A DNA stretch of 42,822 bases from an uncultured Rubrobacteraceae bacterium (GTDB lineage Bacteria > Actinomycetota > Rubrobacteria > Rubrobacterales > Rubrobacteraceae): assembly GCA_902805975.1 (NCBI GenBank), contig CADCUT010000068.1, forward strand, positions 1 through 42,822. Reading direction: 5' to 3'. A model generated the notes under the pieces. That model saw only the letters and a list, made by a program, of their open reading frames with translations, was not told the DNA's origin and did no database searches. Position numbers and translations under genes: made by a program. Below are positions 26,851 to 35,855 of this stretch, piece by piece. Within the stretch, counting starts at the first letter, position 1, and the number at the start of each line of letters is the position of its first letter.

Positions 26851-28230
26851 GTGAAGCCCTTCGTCCTCGTGCCGATGCTGACGGTAGCCCTGATGGCGGC
26901 ACTCACCGCGTGTGGCGCGGACCCGTCCCCGACACCCAACCCGGATCTCTCCTCCGACCTGCGGGACGCGGTGGGCGTCGAGGGTATCATGGGCCACGCC
27001 AGCCGCTTCCAGGCCATCGCAGACGTACACGGCGGCAACCGCGCCGCAGGCACCTCCGGCTACGACGCCTCGGCCGCGTACGTCGCGAACGAGCTCCGGA
27101 GGGCCGGCTACGAGGTGCGGGTACAGTCCTTCCAGTTCCCGGATTATGCCGTCTTCCGGGAGGCTGACCTGGATGTGCCGGGAACCGGGGTGCCGGCGGC
27201 GGATTTCGCCCTCATGGAACGCTCGGGCAGCGGGAAGGTCAAGGCCCCGCTACGGGCCGTGGATGCCCTTGGCCCGACGAGCGGGTGCGAGGCTGAAGAT
27301 TTCGAGAATTTCCCGGACGGGAACGTCGCGCTTCTGCGCCGCGGCACCTGCACCTTCAGCACGAAAGCCGAGATCGCGGAGGGGGCCGGCGCGTCAGCGG
27401 TACTTATCTTCAATGCGGGCGAGGCAGGCGGGGAGGTATTGCGGGGGTCGCTCGGAGGACCCGGCATCGGCATCCCCGTAATGGGCACCAGCGGGTCGTT
27501 CGGGGAGAGGCTGCTGGCGCGCGAGGAGATGCCCAACGTACGCGTCTTCGCGGCCGATGGCGGGGACAACAGCACCACCAACGTCATAGCCCAGACGACG
27601 GGTGGGGATGCGGAGAATACCGTGATGGTCGGGGCGCACCTCGACTCCGTGCCGGAGGGACCCGGCATCAACGACAACGGCTCGGGGTCCGCGACGGTGC
27701 TGGAGATGGCGATCCAGCTCGCCGCGTTGGACGCGGAGCCCCGCAACCGCGTCCGCTTCGCGTTCTGGGGGGCGGAGGAGATCGGCCTTATCGGCTCCAG
27801 CCACTACGTCGAGGGGCTCGGGGAAGGGGAGATCGATGACATCTCCGCCTACCTCAACCTCGACATGACCGGCTCCCCGAACTTCGCAAGCTCCGTCTAC
27901 GAGGGACCGGACGAGGTCGAAGACGTCTTCGACTCGTACTTCGAGACCAGGGAGATCGGGGTCGAGACGAACTCGGCGCTCGACGGCCGCTCAGACCACG
28001 GCCCTTTTCAGGACGAGGGCGTCCCGACCGGCGGCCTCTTCTCGGGCGCGGAGGGTACGAAGACAGAGCGCCAGGAGGATGAGTTCGGCGGGGAGGCGGG
28101 GGCCCCCTTCGACGCCTGCTACCACCGGGCCTGCGACGACATAGACAACCTGAACGAAGAATCCCTCGACACGCTCTCTGACGCCGCGGCACACGCCACC
28201 GCCGTCCTGGCCGAGAGGGATGGGACCTGA
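26851..28230 (+). CDS. Lipoprotein M28 family metallopeptidase with PA domain
   Basis: 459 residues. A lipoprotein signal ends in the lipobox LTAC (Cys21), so the enzyme is membrane-anchored outside. A PA domain occupies about 130-235 (LLRRGTCTFSTKAEIAEGAG, AVLIFNAGEAGGE). The peptidase core has the complete two-zinc set: His263 in VGAHLDSVPEG, Asp in GINDNGSGSA, Glu-Glu in FWGAEEIGLIGS, Asp in LNLDMTGSP and the last His in CYHRACDD. Similar to aminopeptidases Y/S that trim N-terminal residues from extracellular peptides. GTG 26851 start. It has its own leader after the terminator at 26706, so it is a separate unit from the LVIVD gene. Confidence 0.94.
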   Translation: MKPFVLVPMLTVALMAALTACGADPSPTPNPDLSSDLRDAVGVEGIMGHASRFQAIADVHGGNRAAGTSGYDASAAYVANELRRAGYEVRVQSFQFPDYAVFREADLDVPGTGVPAADFALMERSGSGKVKAPLRAVDALGPTSGCEAEDFENFPDGNVALLRRGTCTFSTKAEIAEGAGASAVLIFNAGEAGGEVLRGSLGGPGIGIPVMGTSGSFGERLLAREEMPNVRVFAADGGDNSTTNVIAQTTGGDAENTVMVGAHLDSVPEGPGINDNGSGSATVLEMAIQLAALDAEPRNRVRFAFWGAEEIGLIGSSHYVEGLGEGEIDDISAYLNLDMTGSPNFASSVYEGPDEVEDVFDSYFETREIGVETNSALDGRSDHGPFQDEGVPTGGLFSGAEGTKTERQEDEFGGEAGAPFDACYHRACDDIDNLNEESLDTLSDAAAHATAVLAERDGT

Positions 28231-28259
28231 CCGACCCGGTTTTGCCCCCGGGCCTCCCC

Positions 28260-28772
28260 CTACGCCTCCGGCCCGTCCAACTCCGCCAGCAGGTCCTGGA
28301 TATCCAGGGGAGCCGTCATCATCGAGAGGCCGCCCTCTGGGGTGCGCGGCCACTCGTCCCGCGGGCGGTCCCTGTAGAGCTCGACACCGTTGCCGTCGGG
28401 GTCGCTCAGGTAGAGGGCTTCAGAGACGCCGTGGTCGGAGGCGCCCTCTAGCGGGTACTCGGCCTCGATCAGCCAACGGAGGGCCTGGGCGAGGTCGCGC
28501 CGTTCGGGGTAGAGGATGGCGATGTGGAAGAGGCCCGCCGAGCCGCGGGGGGCGGGCGGGGCGTTACGGCTCATCCAGGTGTTCAGGCCGATGTGGTGGT
28601 GGTACCCGCCCGCAGAGAGGAAGACCGCGTCCTCGCCGTACCACTGCATGATCTCGAAGCCGAGGATGTCCCTGTAAAACCCGAGGGCGCGCCCGATGTT
28701 CGCCACCTTCAGGTGGACGTGCCCTATCCGCGTCTCCGGGCTGACGCGCCGGGCCTGTTCACGCTCTTGCAT
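28260..28772 (-). CDS. VOC family protein (glyoxalase/extradiol dioxygenase-like, CatE-type)
   Basis: 170 residues made of the two-module vicinal-oxygen-chelate fold. First module: RIGHVHLKVANIGRALGFYR with the metal His, FLSAGGYHHHIGLNTW. Second module: GLFHIAILYPERRDLAQALR, ALYLSDPDGNGVELYRDRP with the Glu ligand. The similarity is to CatE-like (COG2514) catechol dioxygenase relatives; several of these have other or unknown substrates. Start ATG 28772 has GGGAG upstream; the frame is open further upstream but that part lies inside the EamA gene. Convergent with the M28 gene. Confidence 0.85.
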   Translation of the reverse strand: MQEREQARRVSPETRIGHVHLKVANIGRALGFYRDILGFEIMQWYGEDAVFLSAGGYHHHIGLNTWMSRNAPPAPRGSAGLFHIAILYPERRDLAQALRWLIEAEYPLEGASDHGVSEALYLSDPDGNGVELYRDRPRDEWPRTPEGGLSMMTAPLDIQDLLAELDGPEA

Positions 28773-28846
28773 AACAGATCTCCCTCTCGTTGAAATCCCA
28801 CCAATTCTACCCCGCGAGGACCAGACGCCGCCCGTATCCTTCTCCC

Positions 28847-29716
28847 TCAGCGACCTTTCGCGTTCACCAGCACGACGCCGGAGACCGCAATAACGCCCCC
28901 GATCACGGACAGCAGGGTGGGCACTTCGCCGAGCCAGATCCAGGCGATAAGAAAAGCGAGACCCGGAACCAGATACAGAAAGCTCGTCGCGTTGGACGCC
29001 GGCATCCGGGCGAACGCGTACCCGAGGGCGAGGTAGGCGATCACCGTCGGAAAGACCCCGAGGTAGACCACGCTCAAGGTGGCCCCCGTCGGCGCGTCGG
29101 CGACCGCCCCGACGAGCCCCGGCGCGAACACGAGCATGGCGAGCGTCCCGGCCCAGATGGCGTAGGTCGTGAAGCGCAGCGACCCGTACCTCGCGAGGTA
29201 AGGCTTCTGGAAGACGAAGAACAGGCTCTCGGAGACGGCGGCGAGCAGGATCGGGAATGCTCCGGGATCGATCCCAAAGCTTCCGCCCTCTCCGAGTGAG
29301 ATGAGGGCGACCCCGCCGAAGCTGACGGCGGTACCGACCCATCCCAGCAGCCCGAGCCTCTCCCCGAGAAACGCCACCGCGAGCAGGGCCGTAAAGACCG
29401 GCACGGAGGAGATGATGAGGCTCGCGGATCCCGCCTCCACCGTAACCTCCCCGAAGGCGAGCCCCGTATGGTAGACGGTGAACCCGAGGAAGCCCCCGAG
29501 AAGGACCGCCGGCAGGTCCCGCCAGGCAGGCACGGGCATCCTGGTGTAGACCGCGTAGACGACGAGCAGCGCCGACCCGACCAGGAACCTGAGAAGCGCC
29601 AGGTGGCCCGGGGTGTACCCCTCAAGGCCCGCCCGGATGGCGGCGAAGGCGGAGGCCCAGATCAGGACGGTGACCCCGAGGGCCAGCATCACGCCTCTGT
29701 CGGGGGTCCCCTTCAC
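28847..29716 (-). CDS. EamA/DMT family transporter
   Basis: 289 residues, ten hydrophobic helices as two EamA repeats of five: [21 protein letters not shown] at the start of the first (the conserved WASAF motif) and [20 protein letters not shown] with [14 protein letters not shown] in the second. Members export amino acids, nucleosides or other metabolites. The start is uncertain: GTG 29716 (VKGTPDRGV) or a nearby codon; no good ribosome site. Same strand as the VOC gene, 74 bases apart, so possibly co-transcribed. Substrate unknown. Confidence 0.88.
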   Translation of the reverse strand: MKGTPDRGVMLALGVTVLIWASAFAAIRAGLEGYTPGHLALLRFLVGSALLVVYAVYTRMPVPAWRDLPAVLLGGFLGFTVYHTGLAFGEVTVEAGSASLIISSVPVFTALLAVAFLGERLGLLGWVGTAVSFGGVALISLGEGGSFGIDPGAFPILLAAVSESLFFVFQKPYLARYGSLRFTTYAIWAGTLAMLVFAPGLVGAVADAPTGATLSVVYLGVFPTVIAYLALGYAFARMPASNATSFLYLVPGLAFLIAWIWLGEVPTLLSVIGGVIAVSGVVLVNAKGR

Positions 29717-29779
29717 GCCGGTTAGTCTACCGGGGGCCCCAAACGCCGCCCCGCGCTGGCGCAAAGCCGCACCGGTTTC

Positions 29780-29785
29780 TATACT
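29780..29785 (+). promoter_or_regulatory. -10 box TATACT before ilvD
   Basis: TATACT 38 bases before the ilvD start; the -35 region (CTGGCG at 29756-29761, 18-base spacer) is poor. Confidence 0.35.
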
Positions 29786-29822
29786 CGTGGGGACGCGAGG
29801 CCCCGAGCTGGCAGGAGATAGC

Positions 29823-31517
29823 ATGGAGACCACAGATACCCGGCACAAGAGCCGCACCATCCTCGACGGCCGCGACCGGGCGCCGGCCCGCTCCTACCTC
29901 AAGGGCATGGGCTTCTCCGACGAGGACCTCAGCAGGCCCATCGTAGGTGTCGCCCACTCCTGGATCGAGACGATGCCGTGCAACTTCAACCACCGCCACC
30001 TCGCAGAGAAGGTGAAAGAGGGCATCAGAGGGGCCGGCGGCACCCCGATGGAGCTGAACACCATCTCCATCTCGGACGGCATAACCATGGGAACCCAGGG
30101 CATGAAGACGAGCCTGGTTTCCCGCGAGGTGATCGCCGACTCCATCGAGCTCGTCGGCCGCGGCCACATGTTCGACGCCATAGTCACCCTCGTCGGGTGC
30201 GACAAGACCATCCCCGCTGCGGCCATGGCACACGTCAGGCTCGGCATCCCCGGGGTCATCGTCTACTCGGGCTCGATACAGCCGGGACGCTTCAAGGGCC
30301 ACGACGTCACCATCCAGGACGTCTTCGAGGGTGTGGGCGCCAACGCCGCCGGCAAGATGTCCGACTCGGACCTGCTCGAGCTCGAGGAGGGCGCCTGCCC
30401 CGGCGCCGGCGCGTGCGGCGGCCAGTTCACCGCCAACACCATGGCGATGGCGCTGGAGTTCCTGGGCCTCTCCCCCTTCGGCTCCTCGAGCCCGCCAGCC
30501 CTCGACGGCCGCAAGGACGAGGCCTGCGTCGAGGCCGGAAGACTCGTCATGCGCCTGCTGGAGAACGGGCTCTCCCCCGACCGCATCCTGACGCGCGAAT
30601 CCTTCGAGAACGCCATAGCGGCCGGTGCGGCCAGCGGCGGCTCGACCAACCTGGTTTTGCACCTGCTCGCCATCGCTAGGGAGGCCGGCATCCCGCTCGA
30701 TATAGACGACTTCGACCGCGTGAGCGAGAAGACGCCCATCATCGCGGACCTCAAGCCCGGCGGGCGCTACACGGCCGTCGACCTCGACCGGGCCGGCGGG
30801 ACGCGCCTCTTCGGCAAGCACCTCATGGACGGTGGCCTCCTCCACGGCGGCGAGCTGAACGTCTCGGGCAGGACCATCGCGGACGAGGTCGCAGAAGCAG
30901 AGGAGGACGCGGGCCAGGACGTTGTGGCGACTGTCGAGCACCCGCTCCGCTCCTCGGGCGGGCTCGTGATCCTCAAGGGAAACGTCGCCCCCGAGGGCTG
31001 CGTGGTCAAGGTGGCGGGCTACACGCGCCTGCACCATTCGGGCCCCGCGCGCGTCTTCGACTCCGAGGAAGAGGCCATGGCGGCCGTGCAGGAGGGCGCG
31101 ATAGTCGGCGGGGACGTCGTCGTGATCCGGTACGAAGGACCCCGCGGCGGCCCCGGCATGCGCGAGATGCTCGGCGTTACCGCGGCCCTCGTCGGCCAGG
31201 GCCTCGGCGAGACGGTCGCCCTCCTCACCGACGGCCGCTTCTCAGGCGCCACCCGCGGCCTCATGGCGGGCCACGTGGCTCCGGAGGCCGCCCACAAGGG
31301 TCCCATAGCGGCCCTCCAGGACGGCGACACGATAACCTTCGACATCGAGAACCGCACCCTGAACGCGGACCTCGACGCCGCGGAGATCGAAGCCCGCCTC
31401 GCAAGCTGGGAAGAGCGCATCCCCCCGTTCTCCACGGGCGTGATGGCGAAGTACGCCGCCCTCGTCTCCTCCGCGTCCAAAGGCGCCGTCACGGACGCGG
31501 GACTCGGCGCCGGGTAG
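29823..31517 (+). CDS. ilvD: Dihydroxy-acid dehydratase
   Basis: 564 residues, full length. Catalyses the dehydration step shared by valine, leucine and isoleucine synthesis. The three Fe-S cysteines are present: [23 protein letters not shown] and [18 protein letters not shown]. Other family blocks are [33 protein letters not shown] and [21 protein letters not shown]. Start ATG 29823 has AGGAGA four bases away. No other branched-chain gene is nearby, so it stands alone as an insertion between the minus-strand ruv and queA blocks. Confidence 0.97.
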   Translation: METTDTRHKSRTILDGRDRAPARSYLKGMGFSDEDLSRPIVGVAHSWIETMPCNFNHRHLAEKVKEGIRGAGGTPMELNTISISDGITMGTQGMKTSLVSREVIADSIELVGRGHMFDAIVTLVGCDKTIPAAAMAHVRLGIPGVIVYSGSIQPGRFKGHDVTIQDVFEGVGANAAGKMSDSDLLELEEGACPGAGACGGQFTANTMAMALEFLGLSPFGSSSPPALDGRKDEACVEAGRLVMRLLENGLSPDRILTRESFENAIAAGAASGGSTNLVLHLLAIAREAGIPLDIDDFDRVSEKTPIIADLKPGGRYTAVDLDRAGGTRLFGKHLMDGGLLHGGELNVSGRTIADEVAEAEEDAGQDVVATVEHPLRSSGGLVILKGNVAPEGCVVKVAGYTRLHHSGPARVFDSEEEAMAAVQEGAIVGGDVVVIRYEGPRGGPGMREMLGVTAALVGQGLGETVALLTDGRFSGATRGLMAGHVAPEAAHKGPIAALQDGDTITFDIENRTLNADLDAAEIEARLASWEERIPPFSTGVMAKYAALVSSASKGAVTDAGLGAG

Positions 31518-31596
31518 CCCTACCGCCTGCGGCTTCGCGCCCCTGCGCCCCGGAAGGCGGATCGACAGGTCAACAGCTGCCCGGCCGGGCGTGGCG

Positions 31597-32721
31597 CTAC
31601 CGTTCCGGCAGCATCGTCGAGGAGGCGGCCAGTCGCGCGCGGATTCGGGCCGGGGCGTCCGGTGAGATGAGGCCTATCGAGGCCGCGTGCTCGGCCGCCG
31701 TCGCCGAGTCTGGGACGGCGACCATCGTCGTACCCATCCTTTCCACCTCGGCGGCGATCCGTCCGACCTCGGCGTCGCGTTCGTCGCTGGTCACGTCGCG
31801 GATAAAGATGGCCTCGATGCGCCCGGGGTGTTCGACGACCGCCTGGCGGTAGATCTCCGGGTCCTTCTCGCCCGAGTCCCCGATCAGGACGAACGGAAGA
31901 TCCGGGTACGTCGCCAGCAGCGTGCGGATGATCCCGAGCTTGTGGTCGTGGTGCTTCCCAAGCGTCGTGGGGCTCCAGTCCTTCAGAAACAGCGGGCCGG
32001 CGGGCAGCCCGTGTACGTCCAGAAAGTCCTCCAGCAGGTCGTAGAGGTTCCAGGGACTGCTCGAGACGTAGAAGATCGGGTTCTCATGCCCATCTTCCGA
32101 CCCCCGCCGCAGGGCCTCGTAGAAGGCGGCGACACCGGGGAACGGCAACCGGGTGTGGGCGTTGTTTCGGACCACGATCCAGGCCATCTTCATCACGTTC
32201 GTGGCACTAGAGTGGACGACGGTGTCGTCGAGGTCGCTTATCACGGCGTACCGCGCCAGCCCGGGCACGAGAACGTGGCCCGTGGACCTCACGGCGTCTT
32301 TGCCGGGAGAGTCCGGATGGAGCAAATCAAGCTCGACCGGGTGCCAACTCTCTGTGGCGTCAGGCGGGGTCGGCAGATCCAGGGAGATGTCGAAGAAGCC
32401 TTCCTCGTCTGCGACCGTGACCGCCTGGGCGCCGCCGAACGTGGCGCGGACCCTGGCGCCGGCGATCTCGTCGCTGGCGAAGCGGCGGACCATGTTTCGC
32501 AGGTTCTCCCACAACGTATCGTCGTGCATCGAGCGGCTGATGCCCTTCTCCTCCAACACCCGGCCCCGCAGGAAGAGACGGCGGTCGGTGCCGTGGCCCC
32601 TGTACGGCAGAACCTCGAAACGTCCCAGCAGGCCGTACCGGCGCTTGGCCTCGAAACGGGCGGCGTCCAGCCAGTCCTCCAGGTCCCGCGCCGCCGTGAT
32701 CGCCCGCCATCGCCAGGCCAA
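31597..32721 (-). CDS. App1-type phosphatidate phosphatase-like protein (DUF2183)
   Basis: 374 residues. The N-terminal part (1-150) is a beta-rich domain (RGRVLEEKG, VTVADEEGFFDISLDL); the C-terminal part has the signature AVISDLDDTVVHSSATN, i.e. the DxDxT nucleophile loop of HAD phosphatases, then FYVSSSPWNLYDLLEDFL, FLKDW, DHKLGIIRTLL and FVLIGDSGEKDPEIY, as in yeast App1 phosphatidate phosphatase. Bacterial relatives are poorly studied; lipid phosphate hydrolysis is plausible. Start TTG 32721 has GGGGAGG upstream. Convergent with ilvD; no terminator with a T tract in the 79-base gap. Confidence 0.88.
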   Translation of the reverse strand: MAWRWRAITAARDLEDWLDAARFEAKRRYGLLGRFEVLPYRGHGTDRRLFLRGRVLEEKGISRSMHDDTLWENLRNMVRRFASDEIAGARVRATFGGAQAVTVADEEGFFDISLDLPTPPDATESWHPVELDLLHPDSPGKDAVRSTGHVLVPGLARYAVISDLDDTVVHSSATNVMKMAWIVVRNNAHTRLPFPGVAAFYEALRRGSEDGHENPIFYVSSSPWNLYDLLEDFLDVHGLPAGPLFLKDWSPTTLGKHHDHKLGIIRTLLATYPDLPFVLIGDSGEKDPEIYRQAVVEHPGRIEAIFIRDVTSDERDAEVGRIAAEVERMGTTMVAVPDSATAAEHAASIGLISPDAPARIRARLAASSTMLPER

Positions 32722-32783
32722 ACCGAACCTCCCCTACGAGATCTCGCCGGTCGCGGCCAAACGCCGCAGCTCCTCCCGGCCCG

Positions 32784-33071
32784 TCAACCCTGCAGAAACT
32801 TCACGGGGCGGTGGGCCACCTCGGGGATGTCCACCTGCTCCACGCTGGACCACGGCAGAAAGGCGTAACCGCCCTGCCCGTCGGCCCCGTCGTCAAGGTC
32901 CAGCAGGAGCCCGGTCGCATCCCTGTCCGAGACCGTGCCGCGAAGCTGACGCCCGCTCCACGTCGCGATGGAGACGGTGACGCCGCTCTTCAAGGCGTCG
33001 GCGACCCTCGGGGGATGGTCCCGGCGATCCTCCGCGTCCGCGCGCGCTCCTGTCTCGGTGTCCCGATGCAT
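32784..33071 (-). CDS. Small Sm-like beta-barrel protein, 95 aa
   Basis: The start is well defined: AAGGAGG stands seven bases before ATG 33071. After a charged N-terminus (HRDTETGARADAEDRRDHPP) residues 28-85 form short strands (SGVTVSIATWSG, QLRGTVSDRDATGLLLDLDD, YAFLPWSSVEQVDI) in the pattern of an Sm/LSm-like barrel: G-T-V at the bend, D-x-x-G-L-x-L, then the partner strand. It could bind RNA or act as a small scaffold; I do not recognise a named family. Upstream of the App1 gene on the same strand, 62 bases apart. Confidence 0.65.
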   Translation of the reverse strand: MHRDTETGARADAEDRRDHPPRVADALKSGVTVSIATWSGRQLRGTVSDRDATGLLLDLDDGADGQGGYAFLPWSSVEQVDIPEVAHRPVKFLQG

Positions 33072-33207
33072 CGTGTGCCCTCCTTGTACCCGGGACGGTC
33101 CAAAGTAATCCGGGAGGCGTATCGGCCCGTCTTCCCCCGAGTGGGACGCTCTCTGAGTACTCCTTGATACGTCGGGAGGGTGAAACCGGATCATGGCGGC
33201 GTCGCCG

Positions 33208-33396
33208 CTACTGGCCCGGCGAGACGAACGTCCGCAACGACCGGCAAGACGGGCACCACTCGATGATGCACCGCTCGCCGACCCGCACCTCGACCACGTC
33301 GCAGCAGGCGGCGTGCGTCAGGGCGAAGGCCGCGAAGGCGATGAGCTCCTCTTCGAGTACATCCTCCGCCGGAACACTCTCTTCGAGTTCGCGCAT
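33208..33396 (-). CDS. Small protein with C-x2-C motif, 62 aa, unknown
   Basis: Starts MRELEESVPAEDVLEEELI, continues with FAAFALTHAACCDVVEVRV and ends in IIEWCPSCRSLRTFV; five cysteines, including a CPSC pair that could bind zinc. Codon third positions are mostly G or C as in neighbouring genes, which supports it as a real gene. No ribosome site is visible before ATG 33396. It lies 52 bases after ruvB on the same strand and may be the last gene of the ruv operon. Confidence 0.5.
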   Translation of the reverse strand: MRELEESVPAEDVLEEELIAFAAFALTHAACCDVVEVRVGERCIIEWCPSCRSLRTFVSPGQ

Positions 33397-33448
33397 GGGG
33401 AGATGATCGGCTGCTGCGGCCCGGGGCTTTAGCGGCGGCCGGAAGCCG

Positions 33449-34573
33449 TTACCTTCCGGCGGGGGAAGGGATGCCGAGGTGGTCGTAGGCGCGGTTCGTG
33501 GCGATCCGCCCCCGGGGCGTGCGCTGTATCAGGCCGCTCTGGAGCAGGTACGGCTCGTACACGTCCTCGACGGTGTCCCGCGCCTCGCCCAGTGCCACGG
33601 AGATCGTCCCGACGCCGACCGGCCCGCCGTCGAACTTGTCGATGACGAGGCCGAGGTAGTCGCGGTCGGCCCGGTCGAGCCCGAGGACGTCCACCCCCTG
33701 CATCTCGAGCGCCGCCTGGGCGACCTCCTCGTCGATGTTCCCGTCTCGCACCACCTGCGCGTAGTCGCGCACCCGCTTGAGCAGCCGGTTAGCCACCCGC
33801 GGCGTGCCGCGGCTCCTCTTGGCGAGCTGCCAGGCGCCGTCCGGGGTGATCGGGATCTTCAGTATCCTCGCCGCGCGAGAGACGATCTTCTCCAGGTCCT
33901 CGGGCTTGTAGTAGTCGAGCCTCTCGGCGACGCCGAACCGGTCGAGCAGCGGCTTGGTCATGAGGCCGGTCCGCGTCGTGGCGCCCACGAGCGTGAAGCG
34001 CTCGAGGTCCATCCGGATCGTACGCGCGGAAGGACCCTGCCCGAGCACGATGTCCATCGCGTAGTCCTCCATCGCCGGGTAGAGGACCTCCTCTATCTGG
34101 CGGTTGAGGCGGTGGATCTCGTCGATAAACAGGAAGTCGCCCTCTTCGAGGTTGGTCAGGATGGCGGCCATGTCCCCTGCCCGCTCCAGGCTCGGCCCGC
34201 TCGTGGTGTGCAGGTTGACCCCCATCTCCGCCGCCAGGATGCGGCAGAGGCTGGTCTTGCCGAGCCCCGGAGGCCCGGCGAACAGGACGTGGTCGAGCGG
34301 CTCGCCGCGCTGCTTGGCGGCCTCGACGAAGATCCTGAGGTTCTGCTTGAGCGCCTCCTGCCCCACGAACTCGTCGAGCGACCCGGGCCTGAGCTGCGGC
34401 TCGTCGTCCTCGGCCAGCGGCTCGGGCGCGAGCGGGTGCTCCTCGGCCGGCCCGTCAGGGAGCCCGCCGGCGGGTCCGTCGGCGGGTCCGTCGGCGGGTC
34501 CGTCGGCGGACCAACCAGCCGCCCCCGTTATGTCCTCGGGCAACCCTTCTTCGCGCACGGTGAAGTCGTCCAT
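33449..34573 (-). CDS. ruvB: Holliday junction branch migration ATPase RuvB
   Basis: 374 residues. Walker A GPPGLGKT at 100-107, Walker B FIDEIH, sensor 1 GATTRTG, arginine finger region LDRFGV, and the C-terminal winged helix [18 protein letters not shown]. Normal RuvB has Walker A near residue 60; here a 35-40 residue acidic, Gly/Pro-rich extension precedes the core, containing repeats of A-D-G-P encoded by a 12-base tandem repeat. Drives branch migration with RuvA. Start ATG 34573 or GTG 34582, both directly after the ruvA stop. Confidence 0.97.
   Translation of the reverse strand: MDDFTVREEGLPEDITGAAGWSADGPADGPADGPAGGLPDGPAEEHPLAPEPLAEDDEPQLRPGSLDEFVGQEALKQNLRIFVEAAKQRGEPLDHVLFAGPPGLGKTSLCRILAAEMGVNLHTTSGPSLERAGDMAAILTNLEEGDFLFIDEIHRLNRQIEEVLYPAMEDYAMDIVLGQGPSARTIRMDLERFTLVGATTRTGLMTKPLLDRFGVAERLDYYKPEDLEKIVSRAARILKIPITPDGAWQLAKRSRGTPRVANRLLKRVRDYAQVVRDGNIDEEVAQAALEMQGVDVLGLDRADRDYLGLVIDKFDGGPVGVGTISVALGEARDTVEDVYEPYLLQSGLIQRTPRGRIATNRAYDHLGIPSPAGR
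34467..34509. repeat. 12-base in-frame tandem repeat in ruvB
   Basis: The unit CCGTCGGCGGGT (plus strand) occurs about 3.5 times without a mismatch; it encodes repeated A-D-G-P in the RuvB N-terminal extension. Confidence 0.9.
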
Positions 34574-34584
34574 CTCTTCCACGC

Positions 34585-35178
34585 CTAGCGCCTGCTCCCT
34601 ATCCGCCGTAACGCCTCCTTTATGTACTTCTCGGCCGAGTCCTGCGGCGGCACCTCGCCCAGCGCCCTCTCCGCCTCCTCCAGCCTGTAGCCGAGTGCTG
34701 CGAGCGCGTCCCTGGCCTCCATGAACGGGCCACCGCCGCCGCCGTTGGCGGCCACCGCGGGCTCGGGGCCGAAGACCGCGAGGTCCTTGCCCTTGAGCTC
34801 CAGCACCAGCCGCTCCGCCGTCTTCTTGCCGAGGCCCGGCACGGAGGCGAGCTTGACCACGTCCCCCATCGCGACCGCCTGCGAGATCTCCGGCGGCGCC
34901 ATCGTGGACAAGACCGAGAGCGCGAGCTTCGGCCCGACCTTGCTGACGGCCGTCAGAGCGTCGAACGCCGAGCGCTCCTCCCTGGCCGCGAAGCCGAAGA
35001 GGAGCATCGCGTCCTCCCGCACGACCATCCGCGTGTGGATCACGCACTCCTCGCCGAGCGACGGCAGGGCCCGCAGGGTGCTGAGCGAGGCTGACGCCCT
35101 GTATCCCACGCCCCCGACGTCCACCACGACGCCTTCCGTGTCTTTCTCTACCAGTATTCCTGTAAGCCTGTGAATCAT
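34585..35178 (-). CDS. ruvA: Holliday junction binding protein RuvA
   Basis: 197 residues. OB-fold domain 1-65 ([28 protein letters not shown]), tandem helix-hairpin-helix region ([20 protein letters not shown] and [20 protein letters not shown]), then a Gly-rich linker and the RuvB-binding domain III ([19 protein letters not shown]). ATG 35178 is 24 bases after ruvC. GATAAT stands six bases before ATG with no ribosome site, so an internal leaderless start is possible but lacks a -35 box. Confidence 0.97.
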   Translation of the reverse strand: MIHRLTGILVEKDTEGVVVDVGGVGYRASASLSTLRALPSLGEECVIHTRMVVREDAMLLFGFAAREERSAFDALTAVSKVGPKLALSVLSTMAPPEISQAVAMGDVVKLASVPGLGKKTAERLVLELKGKDLAVFGPEPAVAANGGGGGPFMEARDALAALGYRLEEAERALGEVPPQDSAEKYIKEALRRIGSRR

Positions 35179-35202
35179 CGGCTAATTATCCCGCAAGGCA
35201 CG

Positions 35203-35724
35203 CTATTTCCCCACCCCCACCTTTCCCGGCATCCTGCTCGAAAAGGCGTGGGTGATGGCGATGGCGAGGCCGTCGGCGGCATCGTCGGGGCGCGGTATCT
35301 CGCGCAGGTTCAGAAGCGCCCGGACCATCTCCTGCACCTGGCGCTTGTCCGCCCGCCCATAGGAGGTGATCGCCTGCTTTACCTGAAGCGGCGTGTACTC
35401 CGCTACCTCGATGCCGGCCCGGTAAGAGGCCAGGATCGCCACTCCCCTGGCCTGCCCCACCGTGATCGCGGTCGTCACGTTCGTGTTGAAGAAGAGCTCC
35501 TCGACCGCGACCGTATCAGGCCTGTAACCCTCGATGATCTGGGTAACGCCGTCGAAGAGCCGGCCGAGCCGCCGCGGCATGGGCCAGTCGGACGGCGTCG
35601 TGATCGCGCCATGCTGCACGTACCTGAGCCGGCTCCCCTCCTGACGGATAACGCCCCACCCCATCGTTGCCGTCCCGGGGTCGATGCCCAGGATCGTATG
35701 TCCCCTGCCGGTAGCCACGAGCAT
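35203..35724 (-). CDS. ruvC: Holliday junction resolvase RuvC
   Basis: 173 residues, RNase H-like fold. Acidic catalytic set: Asp in ILGIDPGTATMGWGV, Glu in VAVEELFFNTN and the Asp pair in RPDDAADGLAIAITHA; the DNA-contact helix includes VKQAITSYGRADKRQVQ. Cuts Holliday junctions behind RuvAB. ATG 35724 has no obvious ribosome site; GTG at the third codon is an alternative. Confidence 0.97.
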   Translation of the reverse strand: MLVATGRGHTILGIDPGTATMGWGVIRQEGSRLRYVQHGAITTPSDWPMPRRLGRLFDGVTQIIEGYRPDTVAVEELFFNTNVTTAITVGQARGVAILASYRAGIEVAEYTPLQVKQAITSYGRADKRQVQEMVRALLNLREIPRPDDAADGLAIAITHAFSSRMPGKVGVGK

Positions 35725-35855
35725 GAGCTAAGACTACCGCCTGGACCCCGCCCTTGCACCACCTTCTACATGTTGTACTGTTCCAGACCCAGGCCACTAC
35801 GCGAATGACGTTCGGAAACCATCCCCCCGCACAAACCAAAAACCTAGAACCTCTC

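Noticed and set aside
24778..27030. A 750-codon open frame antisense to the LVIVD/PA gene
   Set aside because: Shadow of a high-GC gene; low-complexity Val/Arg/Asp-rich product, no family pattern, and the plus strand has signal peptide, ribosome site and terminator.
29727..31037. A 436-codon open frame antisense to ilvD
   Set aside because: ilvD is beyond doubt on the plus strand and the antisense product has no recognisable domain.
31577..31592. GCCCGGCCGGGC palindrome as terminator between ilvD and the App1 gene
   Set aside because: No loop and no T tract on either strand; GC palindromes of this size are frequent in such DNA.
35176..35190. A leaderless promoter before ruvA
   Set aside because: GATAAT has the right spacing to ATG, but the first base deviates and no -35 exists; ruvA is more simply read from ruvC.
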